Below, one piece after another: positions 19,613-29,548 of a stretch of DNA of 64,000 nucleotides; within the stretch, counting starts at the first letter, position 1, and every line of letters starts with the position of its first letter. The translations under genes and the position numbers were made by a program. Source of the stretch: Gloeocapsopsis dulcis (GTDB lineage: Bacteria; Cyanobacteriota; Cyanobacteriia; Cyanobacteriales; Chroococcidiopsidaceae). The notes below the pieces were generated by a model. That model searched no databases. It had not been told where the DNA came from and saw nothing but the letters and a program-made list of their open reading frames with translations. The stretch covers positions 4,800,001 through 4,864,000 of the forward strand of contig NZ_CP119968.1 in assembly GCF_032163395.1 (NCBI RefSeq), read 5' to 3'.

Positions 19613-20674
19613 CTAGTTCAAAATATCTCGAAACCACTTTTCAAAGCGATCGCCTAATGCTGTTAAAGAAAATTCTGTTTCGGCTTGTTGACGACAAGTG
19701 TAACGGTCAATTTCATCCAGGCGGGCGATCGCATTTACTAACCCCATGACACTATCAGGTTCTACCAAAAACCCCGTTTTGCCATCTTGCACAATTTCTG
19801 CTGGACCACCCCGACGGTAAGATATCACAGGTACGCCACACGCTAGCGCTTCAATCGCAACATTCCCAAAAGCTTCTACCCAACGCGGAGTCATTAATAA
19901 TGACTGACATTGACGAACTTGCTGCTGCATTTCTAACGTTGAGAGAAAGCCTAAGTATTGAATGGGCGCATCAGGATAAGCTGCACAAATTTGTCTCCAG
20001 TAGGTTTCATCCTGCATTTTTCCCATAATCTTTAAGGGAATTTGCGTAATTTTCGCCGCAGCTACAGCATCTTCTAAACCCTTTTCTGAGGCAATTCTGC
20101 CTAACCATGCTAAGCATGTTTGTGGTTGAGCGCAAAATTCATATAGTGATAAATCAATACCACTTCCCAAGCACGGGCACTCGTAATCAAGCGCAAAAGT
20201 TTTTGCTTGCGATGCGGTGTAAAAGCCAATCGTACCAGGAAAGCGATCTGCTATTTGTTTGACAATGCGATCCATCGCCTCATAAAGCGATCCCATACTG
20301 ACAAAGTGGGCGATTGGACAGTTGAAAAACGGTGTGAGGTAAAAAGGCAACCAATCGTAAGCAAAATTTACAATTAAGTCATACTCAGCTTGTACTTGCC
20401 GTACATACTCCCACATATTTGCCAATACCGAGTCACCAGGCATGACAATTGGATCGCTACGTTCCTGACTTTGGGCAATAGTTTGTAACTCGCCAGAAAT
20501 CTGCACAATATCAGGTAATGATTCAAAATAAGAATCATTTGGCGCGACAATTTGCACTTCATGTCCGCGTCGCCGCATTTCTTGGGCAATATTGTATAAA
20601 CTTAATTCCACTCCGCCACCCAGTCCAGTGCCTAGTGGTCCAACCGAAGTAGAAATAAATAATAGTTTTAGCAA
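19613..20674 (-). CDS. GT4-family glycosyltransferase
   Basis: A 353-residue GT-B enzyme starting MLKLLFISTSVGPLGTGLGGGVELSLYNIA, with LAWLGRIASEKGLEDAV and the C-terminal donor-site block EAFGNVAIEALACGVPVIS with RRGGPAEIV. A TTG start at 20674 is forced because an in-frame stop lies just upstream and no ATG or GTG fits. It is not glycogen synthase: it lacks the N-terminal KxGGL motif. Substrate unknown. Confidence 0.85.
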   Translation of the reverse strand: MLKLLFISTSVGPLGTGLGGGVELSLYNIAQEMRRRGHEVQIVAPNDSYFESLPDIVQISGELQTIAQSQERSDPIVMPGDSVLANMWEYVRQVQAEYDLIVNFAYDWLPFYLTPFFNCPIAHFVSMGSLYEAMDRIVKQIADRFPGTIGFYTASQAKTFALDYECPCLGSGIDLSLYEFCAQPQTCLAWLGRIASEKGLEDAVAAAKITQIPLKIMGKMQDETYWRQICAAYPDAPIQYLGFLSTLEMQQQVRQCQSLLMTPRWVEAFGNVAIEALACGVPVISYRRGGPAEIVQDGKTGFLVEPDSVMGLVNAIARLDEIDRYTCRQQAETEFSLTALGDRFEKWFRDILN

Positions 20675-20684
20675 TTTAAATCAG

Positions 20685-20766
20685 GTGGGTAACTGGTAAC
20701 TGGTCATTGGTCATTGGAAAAAATATTATCAACAATTACCTATTACCAATCACCCATTACCCAATA
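20685..20766. repeat. Short tandem repeat hairpin (GGTAACT / AATTACC type)
   Basis: Tandem GGTAACTGGT and TGGTCATTGG units are followed about 30 bases later by complementary ATTACC and CACCCATTACCC units, giving an imperfect palindrome. It lies between two minus-strand genes. A related copy is at 24652-24720. Confidence 0.5.
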
Positions 20767-20771
20767 TCAAA

Positions 20772-21800
20772 TTAATGTAATAAATCAGACTCTGAATCTT
20801 GAATCGATAAAGAAACAGGTATTGTACTCGCTTCTACATCTTGTGTGGTCGCAGAAATTTTACCACCAATTCCCAAAACTTCCCGCTGATTAATCAGGTA
20901 AATGCTAATTAAAGTCAAGCCAACACCTATCCATTGTAAAGGACTAAGAACTTCAGCCAGTAGGAGATTGCCAAACAATAAGGCAAAGACGGGAGTCAGA
21001 AAAGTCAACGAACTCAGGCTGGTGAGGTTTCTGCTAGAGGCGAAGTAAAAGAATAAACCATAAGCGATCGCACTACCAAAAATTGCAGAGTACGTTAGTG
21101 CCATCCAGCCAGATAAATCAATATTTACCCACTGCTGCGACTCTACTCCACTACTTAATGCGAATAACGGCAATCCTCCTAAAATCATGTGCCATCCAGT
21201 TGCAACGACTGGATCAGCATAGCGACTGACATAGCGAATAATCACCGTTCCCACTGCCATTGAAAGCGCAGCTAGTAGCATTAACCACTCGCCACTTTCA
21301 AATAAGGAAGTAAAAGTTAGATTAATATGACTTGCTGTACCTAAAAACCATTCATCTGGTAAACCAATCAAACTGATTCCTACAATACCAATACATAACC
21401 CTAGCCAGCCCCACAACCCGATTCTTTCCCCGAACAGCCAACATGATAGCAATGCCACTGCAATGGGCTGCGAATCAATCATCACTGAACCCAAACCCGC
21501 ACCAGTTCGCACCAACCCTTCAGCAAGGAAACCTTGAAACAGCGTGCCATCTACAAAGGCAAAAATGCTAATCCACAACCATGCTTGCCAACTCTGCGGC
21601 TGCGGTTTACGCATCAAAATCGCACCTACTGCCAAAACTAAAATTCCTGCAGGCACTAAGCGCACTCCTGCCATAAACAGCGGTGTCGTATGGGGGATAA
21701 CTCCTTTCATTGCCACCATTGCAGTTCCCCACAAGAAAAATGGTGCAATTAATAAAAGTGGTGCGAAGGGAAGTCGAGATTCAGTTAGTTTGATTTGCAT
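20772..21800 (-). CDS. EamA/DMT-family transporter
   Basis: A 342-residue inner-membrane protein with about ten hydrophobic helices arranged as two EamA repeats, the first starting PLLLIAPFFLWGTAMVAMKG. FLTPVFALLFGNLLLAEVLSPLQWIGVGLTLISIYLI marks the second repeat's end. DMT members export amino acids, metabolites or nucleotide sugars; the substrate cannot be inferred. The C-terminal 35 residues are a soluble tail. Confidence 0.88.
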   Translation of the reverse strand: MQIKLTESRLPFAPLLLIAPFFLWGTAMVAMKGVIPHTTPLFMAGVRLVPAGILVLAVGAILMRKPQPQSWQAWLWISIFAFVDGTLFQGFLAEGLVRTGAGLGSVMIDSQPIAVALLSCWLFGERIGLWGWLGLCIGIVGISLIGLPDEWFLGTASHINLTFTSLFESGEWLMLLAALSMAVGTVIIRYVSRYADPVVATGWHMILGGLPLFALSSGVESQQWVNIDLSGWMALTYSAIFGSAIAYGLFFYFASSRNLTSLSSLTFLTPVFALLFGNLLLAEVLSPLQWIGVGLTLISIYLINQREVLGIGGKISATTQDVEASTIPVSLSIQDSESDLLH

Positions 21801-22015
21801 GCAATTGCTAACCGCTGGAATAAGATGATACTTTTTCTGATTGTAATCAATTATGTATTTTCATGAAGACACTCCAGGCGCGGGTAAAAAAAATTAAGAT
21901 AGTTGTAGATTTCTAAGTACTAGTAGGCAAGTGACTACAAAGCGATTAGCTAACTCTTTGTTAATTTACCTAGTACTACTTGATATTAATTTACTCAAAT
22001 CAGTTTAGACTGCTC

Positions 22016-22837
22016 ATGGTGTGGCCTTTTAAGCCGTCGTTTCGGAAACAAATTGCGCGAATTGAAATTACAGGTGCGATTGCAAGTGCAACTCGTAAGC
22101 AAGTCCTCGACGCCCTCAAAACAGTAGAAGAGAAACGTTTTCCTGCTTTACTTCTACGCATTGATAGCCCTGGGGGAACAGTTGGAGATTCCCAAGAAAT
22201 TTACAGTGCCTTAAAGCGACTGCGCGACAAAGTGAAGATAGTTGCCAGCTTTGGCAATATTTCAGCTTCTGGTGGTGTTTACATTGGCATGGGTGCGCAA
22301 CATATCATGGCAAACCCTGGCACAATTACCGGAAGTATTGGCGTGATTCTTCGAGGTAACAATCTCGAACGCCTACTACAAAAAGTTGGTGTATCTTTTA
22401 AGGTCGTTAAGTCAGGTCCCTATAAAGATATTTTGGCGTTCGACCGCGAATTAACTGAACCCGAAGAAAATATCTTACAAGAATTAATCGATACAAGTTA
22501 TGTCCAATTCGTCCAAACTGTTGCCGAAGGGCGAAATTTACCAGTAGAGACAGTGAAAAGTTTTGCTGATGGTCGGATCTTTACAGGACAGCAGGCATTA
22601 GAATTAGGCGTGGTAGACCGTCTTGGTACCGAGGAAGATGCCCGTCGTTGGGCAGCAGAACTTGTAGGGCTAGATCCAGAGAAAACTTTGTGCTACACCT
22701 TGGAAGAACGCAAACCATTGCTTACACGGCTAATTTCAGGAGATAGTCAAATTTCGTCCTGCTTATCGTCTGGAATCGATTGGGTAGAGTTTGATCTTTC
22801 TACTAATGGTCTACCTTTATGGTTGTATAGACCGTAA
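22016..22837 (+). CDS. sppA: Signal peptide peptidase SppA, 36K type
   Basis: A 273-residue serine protease of family S49. The nucleophile serine is in ISASGGVYIGMGAQ, and the general-base lysine is in KSGPYKDI. The N-terminus MVWPFKPSFRKQIARIEITG is typical for cyanobacterial short SppA. ATG 22016 is chosen over an in-frame TTG at 21980 because the shorter N-terminus matches the family. It degrades cleaved signal peptides or membrane fragments. It precedes aroH by 60 bases on the same strand. Confidence 0.92.
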   Translation: MVWPFKPSFRKQIARIEITGAIASATRKQVLDALKTVEEKRFPALLLRIDSPGGTVGDSQEIYSALKRLRDKVKIVASFGNISASGGVYIGMGAQHIMANPGTITGSIGVILRGNNLERLLQKVGVSFKVVKSGPYKDILAFDRELTEPEENILQELIDTSYVQFVQTVAEGRNLPVETVKSFADGRIFTGQQALELGVVDRLGTEEDARRWAAELVGLDPEKTLCYTLEERKPLLTRLISGDSQISSCLSSGIDWVEFDLSTNGLPLWLYRP

Positions 22838-22897
22838 TATTGGCAATGAGAGCGATCGCCAAAAGTAGCGACAAGCTAGTGTAAAAGGAGATGAAGC

Positions 22898-23323
22898 GTG
22901 GAGTGGCAAGTTCGAGCAATTCGTGGTGCAACAACGGTTTCAGAAAATACCTACGAGGCAATCCGAGAAGCCGTGTTAGAACTACTAGCAGAAATTGAAG
23001 CACGAAATCAACTTGAACCTAGCCAAATTATTAGTGCCACATTCTCGGTGACACGCGATATTGATGTTGTCTTTCCCGCAGCGATCGCTCGCGAACGTCC
23101 GTGTTGGGATAATGTCCCCATGCTCGATGTACAGCAAATGCACGTTGAGCGCAGTTTACAGCGGTGCATCCGCTTGTTACTCCACGTTAATCTACCCGTT
23201 ACCCACACCCAGATTTATCACACTTATCTTCGTCGTGCTAAAACTCTACGTCCTGACTGGAACTTACCGCACAAGAGGGGCGAGGGGCGAGGGGCGAGGA
23301 GTGAGGGAATTTTGAATTTTTAA
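22898..23323 (+). CDS. aroH: Chorismate mutase, AroH class
   Basis: A 141-residue trimeric-type chorismate mutase converting chorismate to prephenate. Family blocks are WQVRAIRGATTV, the FSVTRDIDVVFPA segment and ARERPCWDNVPML with the active-site arginine. GTG 22898 follows AAAAGGAG at good spacing. AroH proteins normally end soon after YLRRAKTLRPDW, whereas here the last about 17 residues (KRGEGRGARSEGILNF) are encoded by a repeat, so the original 3' end was probably replaced. Confidence 0.92.
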   Translation: MEWQVRAIRGATTVSENTYEAIREAVLELLAEIEARNQLEPSQIISATFSVTRDIDVVFPAAIARERPCWDNVPMLDVQQMHVERSLQRCIRLLLHVNLPVTHTQIYHTYLRRAKTLRPDWNLPHKRGEGRGARSEGILNF

Positions 23324-23373
23324 CGCACCCTGCACAAGAGGGGTGAGGGGCGAGGGGATATTGAATTTTTAAC
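23269..23373. repeat. Direct repeat of GAGGGGCGAGGGG units with shared tail
   Basis: Two copies of a GC-rich tract (CACAAGAGGGG, then GAGGGGCGAGGGG), each ending TTGAATTTTTAACGCACCC, lie head to tail. Copy 1 (about 23269-23326) encodes the aroH tail and stop; copy 2 (about 23331-23373) carries the stop of the opposing permease gene. They occupy the entire gap between two convergent genes. Confidence 0.7.
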
Positions 23374-24601
23374 GCACCCAGAAGTAAACGATAGATAGCG
23401 TTAACACAGTTAGTGGTAAGCCGAAACGCAAATGTTCCCAAAACGTTAATTTATAACCTAATCTCGCGGCGGCTTCTACTGTAATCAAATTAGCGACAGC
23501 ACCAAATAACGATAAATTTCCAGCTAAAGTTGCACCTGCTGCCAGCATTAACCATGATCGCGTGTCCTCTTGAGAAATCAATGGTTCAATCAAAAGTACG
23601 GCAGGGACATTAGAAATTAGATTTGATAGAATTGCGGTGACTGCAATCAATCCGGCGGGATCGCCTACCCAAGCAGTAAATGGGGCTAACAAATTAAGTT
23701 TTTGCGTACCCCGCGTCAATATAAACAAACCGGAAAACATTACAAGTAAATTCCAGTCAATTTCGCTGAGCACACGTTCAGGTTTTAACCGTCGCGTAAT
23801 TAACAATAAAGCAGCAGCAACTAATGCAGCCTCAGCAAGAGGTACACCTAAAACAAAGCTTGTTAATAGCGCTAAGGTAACAATGACGCTTTTGATAAAT
23901 AATGGTCGATAGATGCGGTAACTCACTGGCGTTGCTTCTCCAGAAACCGCTTGCAGCGATGCCACCTCTGGCGGCTTGCCCTTGAGGGATCGCACTTCGG
24001 GGTAATACCACCACAACAACGCAATTTGCAAACATAACCCTACCACAGCCACAGGCGCAAGAACTCGGGCAAATTCGACATAACCAATTCTAGAAAACGA
24101 ACCAATCAAGATATTTTGCGGATTACCGCTAATTGTGGCAACGGAACCAATATTTGTTGCAGCAGCTAAAGCTAATAGATAAGGAATCGGATTGAGTTTT
24201 AACGTTTGTGTTAGTGAAAGTGTTAAAGGTGTAAATACCAGTGCTAACGTATCGTTAAGGAGAAATGCCGAAAGAAATCCGCTGCCAAACGTCAGTACAA
24301 TTAATAAGCCAAAGGGACTGCGGGTAAGGCGGAGGAGAAACGCCAGCGCGACTTGAAAGAAACCTGCATAAGCAAGATTAGCATTAACCACCATCATACT
24401 GAGCAGGAAAACAATCGTTTTCGGGTCAATCGCCTGCCATGCTTCAGGGAGACTTAAGACTCCTAGACCAATCAAAATAGCAGAACCTACAAGCGCAATT
24501 GTCGCCCGATTCATGCGTAATCCAGGAAAGTAACCTAAGCCCAAACCTAAGTATGTTAAGGCGATCGCACCGATGCTGGCGTATTGCAAAAAATTCACCA
24601 C
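23369..24601 (-). CDS. SLC13/ArsB-like anion permease
   Basis: A 410-residue integral membrane protein with about 11-12 helices. Blocks such as FLLSMMVVNANLAYAGFF, FLSAFLLNDTLALVFTPL and AAATNIGSVATISGNPQN, and again LSNLISNVPAVLLIEPL, are the duplicated substrate/ion-binding regions of the ion transporter superfamily (CitMHS, ArsB, NhaD, DASS). The anion and coupling ion cannot be told. It starts with tandem GTG codons (24601 or 24598). Its last three codons lie in a repeat shared with aroH. Confidence 0.85.
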   Translation of the reverse strand: MVNFLQYASIGAIALTYLGLGLGYFPGLRMNRATIALVGSAILIGLGVLSLPEAWQAIDPKTIVFLLSMMVVNANLAYAGFFQVALAFLLRLTRSPFGLLIVLTFGSGFLSAFLLNDTLALVFTPLTLSLTQTLKLNPIPYLLALAAATNIGSVATISGNPQNILIGSFSRIGYVEFARVLAPVAVVGLCLQIALLWWYYPEVRSLKGKPPEVASLQAVSGEATPVSYRIYRPLFIKSVIVTLALLTSFVLGVPLAEAALVAAALLLITRRLKPERVLSEIDWNLLVMFSGLFILTRGTQKLNLLAPFTAWVGDPAGLIAVTAILSNLISNVPAVLLIEPLISQEDTRSWLMLAAGATLAGNLSLFGAVANLITVEAAARLGYKLTFWEHLRFGLPLTVLTLSIVYFWVR

Positions 24602-24651
24602 AGATTAAAAGCAGCTATGCAGCTATTTAGTGAGTGAAAATCAACAAACTT

Positions 24652-24720
24652 AAAGGGTGGTAACTGGTAATTAGTAACTGAAAATATCCATTACTCACCA
24701 CCCATTACCTACTACCCGAC
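24652..24720. repeat. Short tandem repeat hairpin
   Basis: GGTAACTGGTAATTAGTAACTG units are followed by CATTACTCACCACCCATTAC units, an imperfect palindrome akin to 20685-20766. It lies between crtR and the permease gene, both on the minus strand. Confidence 0.5.
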
Positions 24721-24728
24721 AAGAATGT

Positions 24729-25643
24729 CTACTTAGTAACTATTTCTGGCGGTTCACTTTTGTGATGGTGCAAGCGAATACCCACAAACACGTCATAAAT
24801 AAAATTCCAGAAATCTTTTTTTCCCTGGAGAATTCCTAAAGTTTGCGGAGAACCCTTAGCATCAAGCAGAGGCTTAGTAGCGTAGTAAGCTGGTTGATAG
24901 TTATACCAAGGAATTGAAGGCCATAGATGATGAATCAAGTGATAGTTTTGCCCCATGATCAGTAGATTCAAGATGCGACTTGGGTAAACGCGGGCATTTT
25001 TCCAGCGATCGCGTGCTTGATGAGGACGGTGGGGAAAATAATCAAAGAATAATCCTAATGCTAGTCCTACAATCGCGGAAGGAATAAACCAAAAATTCAG
25101 CACATAGCCTAAAAAATGATACTGAATCGAAACCCAAAAAATAGCGACAACAATCAAACGACCAATAAACCATTCTAATAATTCATAATTGCGCCACAGT
25201 TGCCGTTTGAAGAAAAATACCTCGTGATAAAAAAATCGAGCATTAATCAACCATAGTGGACCTGCGGTAGAAACAACATAATCAGGATCGTTGTCGGGAT
25301 CGTTCACATGGGCGTGATGCTGCAAGTGTACCCGTGTAAACACGGGAAAGGAAAACGCTAACATCAACGCACTACCATGTCCTAAAATCGCGTTAATTAT
25401 CCGGTTACGGTGGGCAGATTGATGACAGGCATCGTGAATCACTGTACCTGCAATGTGTAAAGCCAGCACATTCGTTGTAAAGCAACACCAATGCGGCCAT
25501 TCCCACAGCCAGTAGCCTAAGTTAGACAATACCAGCATGACGACTGCGGCTAGAAACATTGTTACTGTAATATTTAGACCCCCTGGTGCAATTAAAAACT
25601 CCTTGGGGACTGTCATTGGCTTTTTTGCCTCCGACATGAGCAT
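24729..25643 (-). CDS. crtR: Beta-carotene hydroxylase
   Basis: A 304-residue di-iron membrane hydroxylase that makes zeaxanthin from beta-carotene. Histidine boxes are HDACH, HLQHH and HLIHH, with the CrtR-type context AHRNRIINAILGHGSALML and SFPVFTRVHLQHHAHVNDP. Four hydrophobic segments place it in the membrane. The first ATG (25643) follows AAAGGAG with an 8-base spacing. Length and block order match cyanobacterial CrtR, not the smaller CrtZ. Confidence 0.94.
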   Translation of the reverse strand: MLMSEAKKPMTVPKEFLIAPGGLNITVTMFLAAVVMLVLSNLGYWLWEWPHWCCFTTNVLALHIAGTVIHDACHQSAHRNRIINAILGHGSALMLAFSFPVFTRVHLQHHAHVNDPDNDPDYVVSTAGPLWLINARFFYHEVFFFKRQLWRNYELLEWFIGRLIVVAIFWVSIQYHFLGYVLNFWFIPSAIVGLALGLFFDYFPHRPHQARDRWKNARVYPSRILNLLIMGQNYHLIHHLWPSIPWYNYQPAYYATKPLLDAKGSPQTLGILQGKKDFWNFIYDVFVGIRLHHHKSEPPEIVTK

Positions 25644-25927
25644 CGGTTAACTCCTTTTGCAGAAGGTATTGAGTAGTGTATGATACGGCTATCTCAATAT
25701 TAAAGTTTTGTATAGCAGAAGTCATGATAGATGCGGACTTATCCACACAAAAAACCGCGCTTGTTAAAACAAATTATGGGGCTAATCCTAATTCGTAATT
25801 AAGGAATTCTTATGTAGTATGGATTTTGGGGTTTGCACCTGTTGCCAAAATTTAGAGAATTTATACCAATTCTCCCCCTGACTTCTGACCTCTGACCTCT
25901 GACCCCTCACTATCAGGAATAGCCTCA

Positions 25928-27691
25928 ATGCAACTACCAGGTTCCTTCACACGTCGGACGAAAATTGTCGCCACAATTGGACCAGCCACTAGCCAACCCG
26001 AAGTGCTACGTGCCTTGATTGAAGCAGGCGCAACAACACTGCGACTTAATTTTTCTCATGGGACTCATACCGATCATCAGCGTAGTGTCCGTCTGATTCG
26101 CCAAATCGGCTTTGAACTCGATCAACCGGTAGCCATTCTGCAAGATCTACAAGGGCCAAAAATTCGTTTGGGACGATTTGAAACTGGTTCTGTCGTTGTG
26201 TGTAAAGGTGATATTTTTACGCTTACTAGTAAACCAGTAGTTGGTACTCAGCACCTGAGCTGCGTTACTTATGATAATTTGGCACAAGAAGTTCCTGTAG
26301 GGGCAACAATTCTGCTTGATGATGGTCGAGTTGAAATGGTCGTCAAAGAAGTCGATCGTACAGCTCAAGAGTTACATTGTCAGATTGTTGTGGGTGGGGT
26401 ACTCTCCAATAATAAGGGAGTAAATTTTCCAGGAGTTTATTTATCAGTCAAGGCACTGACAGAAAAAGATCGTGAAGATTTAATGTTCGGTCTCGATCAA
26501 GGAGTAGACTGGGTAGCACTCTCCTTTGTGCGGAATCCCCAAGATGTCTTAGAAATCAAAGACCTCATTTCAAGTACTGGAAAGCAAGTACCAGTCATCG
26601 CCAAGATTGAGAAACACGAAGCAATTGAACAGATGGAAGCAATTCTTGCTTTGTGTGATGGTGTGATGGTAGCAAGAGGAGATCTCGGTGTAGAACTCCC
26701 AGCCGAAGATGTTCCTATCTTACAGAAGCGCTTAATTACAACCGCAAACCGCTTAGGTATTCCGATTATTACAGCGACACAGATGTTAGATAGCATGGTA
26801 CACAGTCCGCGTCCCACTCGTGCGGAAGTTTCTGATGTCGCCAATGCGATTTTGGATGGCACAGATGCAGTCATGCTTTCTAATGAAACTGCGGTGGGTA
26901 AGTATCCGGTGGAAGCTGTAGCTACAATGGCACGAATTGCAGTGCGAACTGAGCAAGAACAAGCTTTAGCCACAAATCCTCACACGGTCAAAGACACCTA
27001 CCATTCGGTTCCGAATGCAATTAGTCAAGCTGTAGGTCAGATTGCGGAACAGTTGGCAGCAGCAGCAATTATGACACTGACAAAAACAGGTTCAACAGCG
27101 CGTAACGTTTCTAAGTTTCGTCCAACAACACCAATATTAGCGATTACACCACACGTCGATATTGCCCGACAATTGCAACTCGTATGGGGCGTCAAACCCT
27201 TGTTAGTTTTAGATTTAGCCTCGGCAAATCAGACATTCCAAGCCGCCTTGAATGTTGCTCAAGAAAAGCAGTTACTCAAACAGAGTGATTTGGTTGTTAT
27301 GACAGCTGGTACTCTGCAAGGAGTTTCGGGTTCTACGGATCTCATTAAAGTTGAGGTAGTTAAGGCAATTCTCGGTCGCGGTCATGGAATTGGACAAGGT
27401 TCTGTCAGCGGACGGGCACGAGTAGCATATGACCCGATGGATGTTGGTAAGTTTAATCCTGGAGAGATTTTAGTTGCATCGAACACTAATGCTGATTATG
27501 TCGAAGCAATTCGTAAAGCAGCGGCGATCATTATTGAGGAAGAAAGCTCAACTTGCCATGCTGCCGTGATTGGTCAATGCTTGAATGTACCAGTGATTGT
27601 TGGCGTTAAACAAGCTACAGAAGTGATTCGCGACGGGGCTATTCTGACGTTAGATGTTCATCGGGGGTTAATTTACTCAGGAGTTGTTTAA
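25928..27691 (+). CDS. pyk: Pyruvate kinase with C-terminal PEP-utiliser domain
   Basis: A 587-residue glycolytic enzyme making pyruvate and ATP. It starts RRTKIVATIGPATSQ, has VPVIAKIEKHEAIEQM with the active-site lysine, and MVARGDLGVELPAEDVP plus ITATQMLDSM. After the usual C-terminal domain, residues about 495-587 form a PEP-utiliser mobile-like domain with ESSTCHAAVIGQ, the histidine-bearing motif. This long form is normal in cyanobacteria and some Bacillus-type enzymes. Confidence 0.96.
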   Translation: MQLPGSFTRRTKIVATIGPATSQPEVLRALIEAGATTLRLNFSHGTHTDHQRSVRLIRQIGFELDQPVAILQDLQGPKIRLGRFETGSVVVCKGDIFTLTSKPVVGTQHLSCVTYDNLAQEVPVGATILLDDGRVEMVVKEVDRTAQELHCQIVVGGVLSNNKGVNFPGVYLSVKALTEKDREDLMFGLDQGVDWVALSFVRNPQDVLEIKDLISSTGKQVPVIAKIEKHEAIEQMEAILALCDGVMVARGDLGVELPAEDVPILQKRLITTANRLGIPIITATQMLDSMVHSPRPTRAEVSDVANAILDGTDAVMLSNETAVGKYPVEAVATMARIAVRTEQEQALATNPHTVKDTYHSVPNAISQAVGQIAEQLAAAAIMTLTKTGSTARNVSKFRPTTPILAITPHVDIARQLQLVWGVKPLLVLDLASANQTFQAALNVAQEKQLLKQSDLVVMTAGTLQGVSGSTDLIKVEVVKAILGRGHGIGQGSVSGRARVAYDPMDVGKFNPGEILVASNTNADYVEAIRKAAAIIIEEESSTCHAAVIGQCLNVPVIVGVKQATEVIRDGAILTLDVHRGLIYSGVV

Positions 27692-27882
27692 CTTGAGTGA
27701 TACAAAGCACAAGAAAAACCACACTTTCCGGCTGAAGAATGGCAAGATCAAAAAGCTTGGCAACTAAAGTCGCGGCTTAACTAAAGCTGTGGGCGATTAG
27801 CTAATTGCCAGTTGCTAAATGCTATCGCTTGGATAGGTTTCAACCGTTAAGGTCTTTTCCGTCGAACTGACGTTAAACTTCT

Positions 27883-29412
27883 ATGCCGGAACATCAAGAA
27901 TCAATTGCTCAGTATTACCACGATCGCACTAAATATCACCCTGAGACGATCGCTGCCAAAAGTCAAGGGCTGGATTGGAGTAAGCAACCAGTACCGTTTA
28001 AAGAATATAAAATTGGCACAAGCTATGATTTAAAACCATATATTCAAGAAGAAAATCTCGCTTTTTCAGACGAACCTGTCGCCTTGTGGTGGCGACGCTT
28101 ATCGCGGCTATTATTTTGCAGCTATGGGCTAACAGCAAAAGTGCCCAGCATGATGAATCCAATCTATCTTCGGGCTGCACCTTCAGCAGGTGGTTTGTAT
28201 CCAGCGGAGGTTTATTTAGTTTCTCGGGGAACACCGCTACTTCCTGCAGGATTGTATAACTATCAACCACAAACACACTCGTTGGTTCATTTTTGGGAAA
28301 ATGATGTTTGGCACTCTTTGCAAAGTGCCTGTTTTGGACACCCAGCATTAGAAAAGACAGACTTAGCAATCATTACTACAGCAGTTTTTTATCGTTCTGC
28401 ATGGCGATATCAAGATCGTGCCTATCGTCGTATTTTCCTGGATACAGGTCACTTGTTGGGAAATATTGAGTTAGCCTGTGCTTTAAACGAATATCGGGCA
28501 CATTTGATCGGTGGTTTTGCCGATGAAACGGTAAATCAATTACTCTATCTCGATGCAGAACAAGAAGGTGCGATCGCTGTTATCGCCTTAGCTGACTTGC
28601 TTGATGTCCAACAAAATTTTCCTCTGGGAATTACGGCTTTACCTTCTGCGACTCAAACAAATTACCCCTATATCCCTGATGGTGAACTTTTAAGTTTCTG
28701 CCACCACGCAACGCAAATTGAACCTGATGCTGATACTCACGAGGTTCCAAATGCAACATCAAATACCTCGCTGGAAGATAAGTACAACTTTCCCTTCTGT
28801 CTCAAAGTTTCTACAGAAACAGCACCAATCGATTGGGGCTTAAATCTTGAAGGATTAGAGCGAACTGTGCTGCGGCGACGTTCTACTCGTGTCTACAGCG
28901 GCGCAGATTTAACTTTAGATGAACTCAAAGCTTTACTCGATTTTACTTACCAACCACAACATTACATCGAACAAGGTTTAGACGATGCTCCTGATTACTT
29001 TGACTTGAATTTGATTGAAACTTTTATTGCTGTATCAGGAGTGACTGGCTTGGAAGAAGGCTGTTATTACTATGCACCTCTCGCTCAAGAATTACGGCAA
29101 ATTCGCTTTAAAAACTTTCGCCGCGAGTTGCACTATCTTTGCTTGGGGCAAGAACTGGGTCGAGATGCATCAGCCGTATTATTTCATACAGCAGATTTGA
29201 AGTCAGCGATCGCTCAATATGGCGATCGCGTTTATCGTTATTTACACATGGATGCTGGACATTTAGCCCAAAGACTCAACCTAGCAGCAATTTATCTGAA
29301 TTTAGGTGTCAGTGGCATCGCTGGCTTTTTCGATGACCAAGTTAATGAAGTATTAGGAATTCCTACTGACGAAGCTGTGATCTACATTACTACAATTGGT
29401 CGGGCGAAATAA
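27883..29412 (+). CDS. SagB/ThcOx-type tandem nitroreductase-fold protein
   Basis: A 509-residue protein with two nitroreductase-like halves. The first (residues 60-260) holds LRAAPSAGGLYPAEVYLVSR, a signature of SagB/ThcOx oxidases that use FMN to oxidise azolines in peptide natural products. The second (about 320-509) begins RRRSTRVYSGADLTLDELKALLDF. No YcaO cyclodehydratase or precursor peptide lies nearby in the window, so a RiPP role is not supported; many cyanobacteria carry such genes alone. Confidence 0.85.
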   Translation: MPEHQESIAQYYHDRTKYHPETIAAKSQGLDWSKQPVPFKEYKIGTSYDLKPYIQEENLAFSDEPVALWWRRLSRLLFCSYGLTAKVPSMMNPIYLRAAPSAGGLYPAEVYLVSRGTPLLPAGLYNYQPQTHSLVHFWENDVWHSLQSACFGHPALEKTDLAIITTAVFYRSAWRYQDRAYRRIFLDTGHLLGNIELACALNEYRAHLIGGFADETVNQLLYLDAEQEGAIAVIALADLLDVQQNFPLGITALPSATQTNYPYIPDGELLSFCHHATQIEPDADTHEVPNATSNTSLEDKYNFPFCLKVSTETAPIDWGLNLEGLERTVLRRRSTRVYSGADLTLDELKALLDFTYQPQHYIEQGLDDAPDYFDLNLIETFIAVSGVTGLEEGCYYYAPLAQELRQIRFKNFRRELHYLCLGQELGRDASAVLFHTADLKSAIAQYGDRVYRYLHMDAGHLAQRLNLAAIYLNLGVSGIAGFFDDQVNEVLGIPTDEAVIYITTIGRAK

Positions 29413-29548
29413 TATCGTTTCGCTTTATCATTCCTTGCGGGAAGACCCCAAGTTCCACTGCGTTACACTTGGGGATGAAAGCAAGGGCAGGGAATAGAAG
29501 CGCTTAACTAATTAACTTGAATTAGATAAGTGTTGTATAGTAAGCAGT

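Noticed and set aside
23275-23360. Possible CRISPR-like repeats (GAGGGGCG units)
   Set aside because: The units are 7-14 bases with no unique spacers and no cas genes, so they are simple tandem repeats.
25739-25747. TTATCCACA, a perfect DnaA-box match upstream of crtR
   Set aside because: It is a single box with no cluster, no dnaA/dnaN neighbour and no AT-rich unwinding region, so an origin is not supported.
27883-29412. A RiPP biosynthesis cluster around the SagB-like gene
   Set aside because: No YcaO protein, precursor peptide, protease or exporter is found near it within the window.
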